This document shows positions 51,140 through 58,626 of a DNA stretch of 64,000 bases, piece by piece; within the stretch, counting starts at the first letter, position 1; each line of letters starts with the position of its first letter. This DNA comes from Bacteroidales bacterium UBA5515. GTDB taxonomy: Bacteria > Bacteroidota > Bacteroidia > Bacteroidales > P3. The notes beneath the pieces were generated by a model that saw only the letters and a list, made by a program, of their open reading frames with translations, ran no database searches and was not told the DNA's origin. The stretch spans positions 32,032 to 96,031 of the forward strand of contig DIOL01000023.1 of NCBI GenBank assembly GCA_002423895.1. Reading direction: 5' to 3'. The translations under genes and the position numbers were made by a program.

Positions 51140-51945
51140 ATAGCAACATTAAACTCTCTTAGAGCATCATTTAAAGATGTTTTGGTATCTGTTGATGATT
51201 TTCTTTTTCCTATAATCAATGCACAGTTAACATTATATTTTCCTGCTGGAAATTCTTTTGTTATGCTACCAGGTATTACAACAGAGTTTTCTGGAATATA
51301 TGATTTATATTCAACAGGTTCTTTGCCACTTACATCAATAATCTTTGTAGATGCAGTTAGAGTTGTGTTTGCTCCTAAAACAGCTCCTTTGCAAACTCTT
51401 ACTCCTTCAACAACAATACAACGTGAACCTATAAAACAATTATCTTCAATTATAACTGGACTTGCTCCAACTGGTTCCAAAACTCCTCCAATTCCAACTC
51501 CACCACTTAAATGAACATGTTTCCCTATTTGAGCGCAAGAACCAACTGTTGCCCATGTATCAACCATTGTTCCTTCATCAACATAAGCTCCAATATTTAC
51601 ATAGGAAGGCATCATAATAACTCCTGACGCTAAAAAAGAACCATAACGGGCAACTGCATGAGGAACAACTCTAACTCCAAGCTTTGCATAATCTTTCTTT
51701 AAAGGTATCTTATCATAGAATTCCATAGGTCCAACTTCAAAGGTTTCCATATTACAAATAGGGAAGTAAAGGATAACAGCTTTCTTTATCCAGTCATTAA
51801 CTGTCCAATCATCACCCTTATGCTCAGCAATTCTAATTCTTCCTTTATCCAGTTCTTCAATAATTTCTCTAATTGCATTTTGAGTTTCCTTTTCCTTTAA
51901 CAATTCTCTGTTTTCCCAAGCTTGTTCTATGATTTCTTTTTGCAT
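51136..51945 (-). CDS. dapD: tetrahydrodipicolinate N-succinyltransferase
   Basis: A 269-residue left-handed beta-helix enzyme: GIRIAEHKG-type start (RIRIAEHKGDDWTVN), PMEFYDKIPLKKDY, GSFLASGVIMMPSYVNIGAYVDEGTMVDTWATVGSCAQIG hexapeptides, and GSRCIVVEGV. Lysine/diaminopimelate biosynthesis: succinylates tetrahydrodipicolinate. Monocistronic on the minus strand; the promoter box at 51969-51976 is close upstream. Typical length. Confidence 0.95.
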   Translation of the reverse strand: MQKEIIEQAWENRELLKEKETQNAIREIIEELDKGRIRIAEHKGDDWTVNDWIKKAVILYFPICNMETFEVGPMEFYDKIPLKKDYAKLGVRVVPHAVARYGSFLASGVIMMPSYVNIGAYVDEGTMVDTWATVGSCAQIGKHVHLSGGVGIGGVLEPVGASPVIIEDNCFIGSRCIVVEGVRVCKGAVLGANTTLTASTKIIDVSGKEPVEYKSYIPENSVVIPGSITKEFPAGKYNVNCALIIGKRKSSTDTKTSLNDALREFNVAI

Positions 51946-51968
51946 AATGTTTTATAGTATTTGAATTA

Positions 51969-51976
51969 CAAAACTA
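51969..51976 (-). promoter_or_regulatory. putative dapD promoter -7 box (TAGTTTTG)
   Basis: Read on the minus strand, TAGTTTTG lies 23 bp upstream of the dapD start codon. No -33 box was confirmed. Confidence 0.4.
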
Positions 51977-51989
51977 CATAAAAACTTAT

Positions 51990-51997
51990 TATCTTTG
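51990..51997 (+). promoter_or_regulatory. Bacteroidota-type promoter -7 box (TATCTTTG)
   Basis: TATCTTTGC, 29 bp upstream of the ATG at 52026. Confidence 0.6.
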
Positions 51998-52025
51998 CCA
52001 ATTATTAATAAGAATTATATTCAAA

Positions 52026-53633
52026 ATGAAACATTATTTACTTTATTTTTTCCTTTTATTATCGTTTTCATCTTTTGCACAATCAAATAATTTTAAGGTT
52101 AGAGTTCACGACAAAACACATTTAAAAACAAAAGGAGAATATTCTAAAAAGGTCTTATTCCCAGTCAAGGATAAAAATATAAGTAATATTACTTTAAATC
52201 TTTATCTTAATTGTCCTGATAGTGGTTGTAGTGATTGGGACTATTCAATTAGTGTTTTGCTAAGAACTACTGAAAAAGGAGATACAGTAAACTATCAGTT
52301 GGGAAGAATGATAACTCCATATAGTGGTGCATATAATCAAGGAGATAATGCAAAGACTTGGAATCCTGAATGGGAATGGGATATTTCAAACTATTTGCCT
52401 TTAATGAAAGATAGTGTTGATATTGTTGTAGTTTATGAAGGTTATCAAGATGGTTTTTTAGCTACAACTGATTTTGTATTTGATTTGGATAAGAAATATA
52501 AGAATAAATCAATTCAAACTCAAAATATTCACTATGGTTATTTCCCTTATGGTAATATTGAAAATCCAATTGATAATTATGTAACTCCAAAAGAAATTGT
52601 TCTTCCCAAAGGAACAAAGAAAGTATATGCAAGAGTAATGATTTCAGGTCATGGAGCCGATTCTACCAATGCAGCAGCAGAGTTTTTGAAAAAGGATTTT
52701 TATTATAAGGTTAATGGAAACAAAATAGCAACACAATCAATTTGGAAAGATGATTGCGGATGTAACCCGATTCAACCTCAAGGAGGTACCTGGATATATA
52801 ATCGTGCAGGTTGGTGTCCAGGAACTGTGGTTAATGAATATCTTTATGACTTGACTCCATATATTAAAGGGAAGAAAGCAGTTGTAGATATTGATTTTGA
52901 ATATTATAAAACTCCTCAAATTGAACAACCAGGCTATCATGTTTCTCATGATATTTTCTTTAAGAAATCAATTAATTACAAGATGGCAGTAGAAGAGGTA
53001 GATGAACCTATATATTTTCTCCCTCAAAAATTTATTCTTACATACAAAACAAATAATGATGGTTCAAGAAATAAAGCATGTATTATAGATAATTATTCTA
53101 TTGGTAATAAGGTTTACGAAAGAACACAACTTGAAAATAATAAAGAATACAATGAAACTATAGAACTTAAAGAGGGATATTATAATTTATTATTTACTGA
53201 TTCAGATTGTGATGGACTTTCTTGGTGGGCAAATAGAGAGCAGGGAAATGGTTATGTTTATATATATAATGAGGATAAAACAAAACTATTAGAAGCTTTT
53301 GAACCAGATTTTGGCTGTAAGATTGATTATGAATTTGAAATTAACAATGATTCTAAAGATATAAAACATAGGGAGTCAAAGCTAATTAAAGTTCCAGATA
53401 CAAAAGCTAAGACTTATACCTTTGTTGTGTTTTTGAAAGATGGAGTAGAGGAGGAGTTGACTTTGGAAATTAAGAATAGAAAAACTAAAGAAGTTGTTTC
53501 AAAAACAGTTTATCCAAAAGCAGATAGATTTCAAATAGTTTATGATTATTCTGTTCTTCCAAAAGGTAGTTACGAAGCAACTGTTAGAACAAACTCATTT
53601 TCAGAAACAAGAGCTTTTTCTATTAAGGAATAA
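52026..53633 (+). CDS. secreted PNGase F-like peptide N-glycosidase
   Basis: A 535-residue protein with a signal peptide (YLLYFFLLLSFSSFAQ). Residues about 20-330 match the two jelly-roll domains of PNGase F: CSDWDY with D72, VVYEGYQ with E138, SGHGADSTNAAAEF with E219, and RAGWCPG. The three acids correspond to D60, E118 and E206 of the Flavobacterium enzyme (from memory), so N-glycan release from glycoproteins is likely. The C-terminal 200 residues are extra, and end in a beta domain (KTYTFVVFLKDG and on) without the usual T9SS signature. Confidence 0.85.
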   Translation: MKHYLLYFFLLLSFSSFAQSNNFKVRVHDKTHLKTKGEYSKKVLFPVKDKNISNITLNLYLNCPDSGCSDWDYSISVLLRTTEKGDTVNYQLGRMITPYSGAYNQGDNAKTWNPEWEWDISNYLPLMKDSVDIVVVYEGYQDGFLATTDFVFDLDKKYKNKSIQTQNIHYGYFPYGNIENPIDNYVTPKEIVLPKGTKKVYARVMISGHGADSTNAAAEFLKKDFYYKVNGNKIATQSIWKDDCGCNPIQPQGGTWIYNRAGWCPGTVVNEYLYDLTPYIKGKKAVVDIDFEYYKTPQIEQPGYHVSHDIFFKKSINYKMAVEEVDEPIYFLPQKFILTYKTNNDGSRNKACIIDNYSIGNKVYERTQLENNKEYNETIELKEGYYNLLFTDSDCDGLSWWANREQGNGYVYIYNEDKTKLLEAFEPDFGCKIDYEFEINNDSKDIKHRESKLIKVPDTKAKTYTFVVFLKDGVEEELTLEIKNRKTKEVVSKTVYPKADRFQIVYDYSVLPKGSYEATVRTNSFSETRAFSIKE

Positions 53634-53684
53634 TTAAAGTAGAAGTATTTTCAACCTAATCATAAGTAAAAAAATAAAACCTTA

Positions 53685-53747
53685 TTTCAGTAAAATAAAA
53701 CGCTGTTTCAGTAAATTAAAGTAAGGTTTCAGTAAAATAAAGTAAGG
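53685..53747. repeat. three 21-bp direct repeats
   Basis: TTTCAGTAAA(A/T)TAAA starts at 53685, 53706 and 53727, exactly 21 bp apart, in the 3' region after the PNGase-like gene. Confidence 0.8.
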
Positions 53748-53836
53748 AGATAGAAATAATAATATTTATCTCGTCTAAAGTCTTTCTAAATTCTATTTTA
53801 TCAAGTTATAAAACTCACTAAATGAGCTCTTTTAAA

Positions 53837-53971
53837 CTCATTAGACTTTGTTTAAATCTGATATAATGCCATTATAATGTTGGTTTAATGGCATTATATT
53901 GGAAGTATAATGGCATTATATGATTGGTTTAATGGCATTATATGGAGAATATAATGGCATTATTCCAGATT
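53837..53971. repeat. 135-bp palindromic repeat family F, copy 2
   Basis: Same length and about 97% identity to 41334-41468. The right end (CATTATTCCAGATT) is degenerate relative to copy 1, so the terminal inverted repeat is imperfect here. Confidence 0.92.
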
Positions 53972-54132
53972 GAAGTCTTATTTAATTATTTCTAATTCTC
54001 CATTTTGTAGATATATCTATCGTTTGGATAGATAAAGTTGGCTTTTAATTTTTCTAAGAAAAGGACTTTTCCACAATATTTAGTCAATTGATATTTGAAA
54101 AGAAAGACAAGATTATAGTATTAATAAAAAAA

Positions 54133-54168
54133 GATGCCGACTTTATTGAAAAAGTCGGCATCTTTATT
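54133..54168 (-). terminator. rho-independent terminator of the M6 protease gene
   Basis: 12-bp perfect stem GATGCCGACTTT (54133-54144) with AAAGTCGGCATC (54151-54162). On the minus strand it is followed by seven T, and it lies about 70 bp beyond the minus-strand stop at 54229. The + strand side has only a short T run, so it may work both ways weakly. Confidence 0.88.
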
Positions 54169-54228
54169 GAAAAAGTCAGCTTATATTTTTATTTATCCTT
54201 GACTTATTTTTGAATAAACTAAGGATAT

Positions 54229-57200
54229 TTATTTAAGGATAAGTTTTTCTGTTCTTTGAGTCTTATCTGTTGTTATATTAATGAAATATACTCCTTTGCT
54301 GTAATTACTTAAATCAATTTGAGTTTCATATCCATTATTTACATTTTCTTCTATCTTTTGCAAAACTCGTCCACTTACATCAGTAATCCTAATCATTATA
54401 TTTCCATATAAATTATCAATCTTTAGATTGGAAGTAGAGTTTGTCGGGTTTGGATATATAGTAATTGATATTTCTTTTCTTTCAACTTCAATCAGTCCTA
54501 ATGTTGTAAATGTTTCGATTAAGCCATAAGTTACTCCTGAAGCAGTTGTTGCTCTTGCTTTAAATTGATAAGATTGTTCAGGAATTAAGTTTGTCAGGTC
54601 GTAAGTAATAGCATCTCCATTCAATGTTGCAGACACTTCTTCCCACTGACTTGCGTTTGTTTGTTTCCATTCAAATCCTTGAGCTAAAATTGGTTCTGTG
54701 CCAGCTGTAATATTTCCACTTAAGGTAGCTGTAGTTCCAGATGTTGGAGTTGCAGCATTTGTTACAACTGTTGGAGGTATTAATTCAGGAGTTGTGTGAG
54801 ATTGAATAGTTCCATAAACAGTTCCAGAAGCAGTTGTTGCATAAGCTCTATATTCATAAGTTGAACTATATGCTAGTCCTTCCAGATTATAGGTTATTGA
54901 ATTTCCAGTCAATGTTACTGCTATTGTTGTCCATGTGCTTGAACTTGCAAGTCTATATTCAAAACCTTGAGAAGTAATTGTTTCACTTCCTTCAATAATT
55001 GTACCGTTTAATGTGATAGAATTATCAGTAACATTGGAAGCTAAATATGTTGTAACTGTTGGAGGTATTAATTCAGGAGTTAAGAAAGATTGAGTAATTC
55101 CATAATCAGTTCCAAAAACAGTTGTTGTTGCATAAGCTCTATATTGATAAGATGAATTAGGATTAAGTCCAGTTAAGTTATAGGTTATAACATTTCCATT
55201 TAATGTTGCTGTTATTGTTGTCCATGTACTTGAATTTGAAAGTTTAAATTCAAAACCTTGAGAAGTAATTGTTTCACTTCCAGAATTAATAGTTCCATTA
55301 AGTGTAGCAGAATATTGAGAAATATTTGTAGCAGGATTTGTTGTAATTGTTGGAGGAACTATTACAAGAGTTGCGAAATTTTCAATTGTACCATAAACAG
55401 TTCCTGAAGCAGTTGTTGCATAAGCTCTATATTGATAAGATGTATTTTGTGTTAATCCAGTTAAGTTTTGAGTTATAACATTTCCGTTTAATGTTGCAGT
55501 TATAGTTGTCCATGTGCTTGAACTTGCAAGTTTATATTCAAAACCTTGAGAAGTTATTGTTTCACTTCCTGCAGTAATTGTTCCGTTTAATGTTGCTGTT
55601 GTTGCAGTAATGTTTGACGCTTGATTTGTTGTAACGGTTTGAGGGATAACAGGGGTTGTAAAAGATTTAGTTTCTCCATAAAATAATGCAGTAATATTAC
55701 TTACAAATGCTTTGTATTGATATGTTGTATTTGGATCTAAATTATTAATTGTGTTGGAGAATGCAGGATTGTTTGTAGTTTGATATAATGTTGTCCAAGT
55801 GCTTGAATTACTTTTTTTGTATTGGAAACCACTTGTTAGTATTGAATATGTTCCTTGAGTGTATGTTCCATAAAGAATTGCTGATAAGGAATTATTTAGT
55901 GTCGCAGTGTCAGTTGAAACAATTGGTGATATAATTGGTAGAGTTATAAATGTATCTATTGCTGATTCGTAGTTGTTAGTTTGTGTTGTAATATATGATT
56001 TTACATAGTAGGTTGTATTAGGATTCAAATTAGTTACATTTCCTGTAAAAGGAGAGGTTGTGCTTGAATTTTGTAATGTAGTCCAGTTTGCATCATTCTG
56101 AGATTTATATTTGAAACCTTTTGAGCTTATTGTTTGGTCTCCTTGAGTAAAAGATGCGTTAAAGGTTGCAGAGTTATGGGTTATATTGGTAGTTGAATTA
56201 TAAGATATTGTTGGAGTATTGATTGTAATTTGTGTAATTGAAATATCATCAATGTAAATATTGTAACCATATCCTGAAATTGCTTTAAAGATCAGGTAAT
56301 TATTACCTGTAGTTGAAGCAGGAAGACTGCAAGTGTAATTATACCAACCATCACTGCTCATTGAAGGAGTAGCTATTCTGTCATTTGAGATAAATCCAAT
56401 TAAGGTTGCTGAATTAAGAGTTTGAGATGAACTTAAATAAATTTCAATTCCTTCTTGTTGATTGGAGTAAGTGCCATTTGTCCTGTAAATCCAGAAGTTT
56501 ACATTATAAGAATTGTTGCTATTGAAATTAATTTTTGGAGTAAAGAGAGCTGTCCAATTATTATCATAAATATTATAAGAATTGTATTTTAACATTTTTG
56601 TACCACTATGAGGAGAGCAACTTGGGGAAGTACCATTAGTAACAACATTAAAATGATTGGTGTCAGATGAAGTTTGATTCCAGCAACTTAAATATGCATC
56701 AAAAGTTTCAGTGAAAGGAGGATTTATTATTAATCCACAATCTGTAGAGAATGTTTCAATTGGACTGTATATTGTACCAAATGATGTTGTAGCGTAAATT
56801 CTATATTCGTAGGTTGTGTTGATTGATAAATTATTTAATGTAAGTTGAAGAGGATTGGAAGTAACTGCTTGTTGAGTGAAGTTTGCAGTTCCCAATACTC
56901 TGTATTCAAATCCTTTTGAAGTGATACCAGAACCTGTAACGTTCCCATTTAGAGTTGCTGTTGTTGTTGTTATATTTGTTGGAGGTAAAATAGTTATTGT
57001 TGGAGTATTGTTAACATAAGAAAAAGTAATTACAGAATCAGCTCCATATGCAATACCTGTTAATGCTTTCCCTGTAGAAGTTCCATTTTTTAAAGTAGAG
57101 TTAATAAAGGTTGTTTGATTTGTTGAACCAGGAAAGGTTGTACTTGTAGAGTTAATATTTGTTGAGTCTCCAGAAGCAGGAATAATAAAATATCCTCTAT

Positions 57201-58557
57201 CAAAAGGATCGTCATTAATATCATTTATTCTTGAAGTTAACCAAGGATTAATTAAATTATTGTCTCCATGAAAAACAAGCATTCCTTTTGCAGGAGTGTA
57301 TGCATCCCATCTTTTTTTATTTCTATGTTCAAACATAAAAAATTCGTTTTCACTTAAAACAACCTTATATGCTTTATTACTATCTGAAATTGCAGGTAGA
57401 GTACAATTGGAAGTACTTGCAGTTAGAGTAACAGGGGTTAGCCATCCTAAAATTTGTCTTTCCAAAGCAGAAAGATAAGGAGGAGTTCTGGAAGAATTAT
57501 TATAACTGCCACTTGCCATTAAATCCCAATTGCCTAAATGAATTGATTGACCTCCTGAACCTTCATAGTCAGTATCGTAGAAGTCAGGTAAACCCAAAAC
57601 ATGTCCCATTTCATGACAAATGGTTCCAATTCCATCAACAGAAGTTGTTGTTCTTAATTCATTTGAGCAGGAATATCTATATACATTAACTCCATCAAAG
57701 CTTGGAAGTGTTGGTAGAGTCCAGCTGTGAGCCCATATTGCATTTGTGCCTCCTCCATTATGTTGTCCTCTTCCAGCATAAATAACATGAATCATATCTA
57801 CAGTTCCATCATTATCATTATCAAAATTTGCAAAATTAACATTTGGATTTGCTAATGAACATGCTTCAGCAATCATTTCTCTTGGTAGAGAATCATGGTC
57901 GTATTCTGTTTCTGCTCCATAATAAGCTTGATTATGGCTTAGAGTATATGGACCAACAACTGTGAAATTGGCATTAAGTAATCCCATAGAGTTATCAAAA
58001 AAATAATCTTTTACACTTCCAGTTGCTCCTGAGGTTGTGTAGTTAGATTGAGAAATCTGGTTTTGCATTGTTGTTGCATTGGCAGAGTTAAATGGAATGT
58101 CAGTAAAGCTAACTAAAATTACTAAAAAGTTAGGTGTTCCTGTAGTTGGGGTATTGTTTTGAGAATTATCGGAATATAGTTGTGCTCTATTTTGTTCGAA
58201 ACGTTCTATTTGTGATGAGTTATAGAATAATCCTTTCTTAATTGTACTTAGAAAAATATTATCTTCAATTGTTCTGTATTGATAATCACATGCCAAAACA
58301 TTTGATTTAACCATTTGTCCTGTTTCGTTTATAACAGCATAAACAATATCTCCATTGCTATTTCCTAATAAGGTATATCCATCTAAGGATGTAGCCCAAG
58401 AGATAAATTCATCTCCATTTATTGTGTATGAAATTATTTTTCCATTAGATTGCTTCTTTGAGAAAATTTGAGTGTTATCTGCAGGAGCTCCAATTGTAAT
58501 ATAATTGAATGCTGTTAGTAATAGGATAAGTCCTAAAAATTTTTTTGCTAATTTCAT
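54229..58557 (-). CDS. M6 metalloprotease with seven fibronectin-type repeats and T9SS sorting domain
   Basis: A 1442-residue secreted protein. Order: signal peptide (1-23), propeptide to about 120 (GDEFISWATSLDGYTLL), M6 domain with the zinc site H315-E316-M-G-H319 and D325 (HEMGHVLGLPDFYD), a choice-of-anchor-J/cleaved-adhesin-like module (FTETFDAYLSCWNQ and on), seven about 92-residue fibronectin-III-like repeats (numbers 4-6 nearly identical, LNGTITAGSETITSQGFEY), and a T9SS type A sorting domain (YPNPTNSTSNLKI...YSKGVYFINI). It is exported across the outer membrane and probably degrades proteins. Paralogue of 58627 with the zinc site at the same residue number. Confidence 0.95.
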   Translation of the reverse strand: MKLAKKFLGLILLLTAFNYITIGAPADNTQIFSKKQSNGKIISYTINGDEFISWATSLDGYTLLGNSNGDIVYAVINETGQMVKSNVLACDYQYRTIEDNIFLSTIKKGLFYNSSQIERFEQNRAQLYSDNSQNNTPTTGTPNFLVILVSFTDIPFNSANATTMQNQISQSNYTTSGATGSVKDYFFDNSMGLLNANFTVVGPYTLSHNQAYYGAETEYDHDSLPREMIAEACSLANPNVNFANFDNDNDGTVDMIHVIYAGRGQHNGGGTNAIWAHSWTLPTLPSFDGVNVYRYSCSNELRTTTSVDGIGTICHEMGHVLGLPDFYDTDYEGSGGQSIHLGNWDLMASGSYNNSSRTPPYLSALERQILGWLTPVTLTASTSNCTLPAISDSNKAYKVVLSENEFFMFEHRNKKRWDAYTPAKGMLVFHGDNNLINPWLTSRINDINDDPFDRGYFIIPASGDSTNINSTSTTFPGSTNQTTFINSTLKNGTSTGKALTGIAYGADSVITFSYVNNTPTITILPPTNITTTTATLNGNVTGSGITSKGFEYRVLGTANFTQQAVTSNPLQLTLNNLSINTTYEYRIYATTSFGTIYSPIETFSTDCGLIINPPFTETFDAYLSCWNQTSSDTNHFNVVTNGTSPSCSPHSGTKMLKYNSYNIYDNNWTALFTPKINFNSNNSYNVNFWIYRTNGTYSNQQEGIEIYLSSSQTLNSATLIGFISNDRIATPSMSSDGWYNYTCSLPASTTGNNYLIFKAISGYGYNIYIDDISITQITINTPTISYNSTTNITHNSATFNASFTQGDQTISSKGFKYKSQNDANWTTLQNSSTTSPFTGNVTNLNPNTTYYVKSYITTQTNNYESAIDTFITLPIISPIVSTDTATLNNSLSAILYGTYTQGTYSILTSGFQYKKSNSSTWTTLYQTTNNPAFSNTINNLDPNTTYQYKAFVSNITALFYGETKSFTTPVIPQTVTTNQASNITATTATLNGTITAGSETITSQGFEYKLASSSTWTTITATLNGNVITQNLTGLTQNTSYQYRAYATTASGTVYGTIENFATLVIVPPTITTNPATNISQYSATLNGTINSGSETITSQGFEFKLSNSSTWTTITATLNGNVITYNLTGLNPNSSYQYRAYATTTVFGTDYGITQSFLTPELIPPTVTTYLASNVTDNSITLNGTIIEGSETITSQGFEYRLASSSTWTTIAVTLTGNSITYNLEGLAYSSTYEYRAYATTASGTVYGTIQSHTTPELIPPTVVTNAATPTSGTTATLSGNITAGTEPILAQGFEWKQTNASQWEEVSATLNGDAITYDLTNLIPEQSYQFKARATTASGVTYGLIETFTTLGLIEVERKEISITIYPNPTNSTSNLKIDNLYGNIMIRITDVSGRVLQKIEENVNNGYETQIDLSNYSKGVYFINITTDKTQRTEKLILK

Positions 58558-58595
58558 TTTCTGTTCTTTTTTATACTTTTTTGAATTTACAAAGG

Positions 58596-58603
58596 CAAAG
58601 ATA
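58596..58603 (-). promoter_or_regulatory. Bacteroidota-type promoter -7 box for the large M6 gene
   Basis: Read on the minus strand TATCTTTG (followed by CC), 38 bp upstream of the start codon at 58557. Confidence 0.6.
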
Positions 58604-58626
58604 ATATTTTCCTTTATTTTAGACTT

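Larger units (their letters stand above)
53634..54132. other. intergenic region, contents
   Basis: No gene is seen. It holds the 21-bp TTTCAG array (53685-53747), the second family F element (53837-53971) and AT-rich sequence before the terminator at 54133. Confidence 0.7.

Noticed and set aside
57296..57478. Short + strand ORF inside the M6 protease gene, and many similar short frames elsewhere
   Set aside because: Opposite-strand or out-of-frame shadows of well-supported genes, without start context or recognisable protein pattern.
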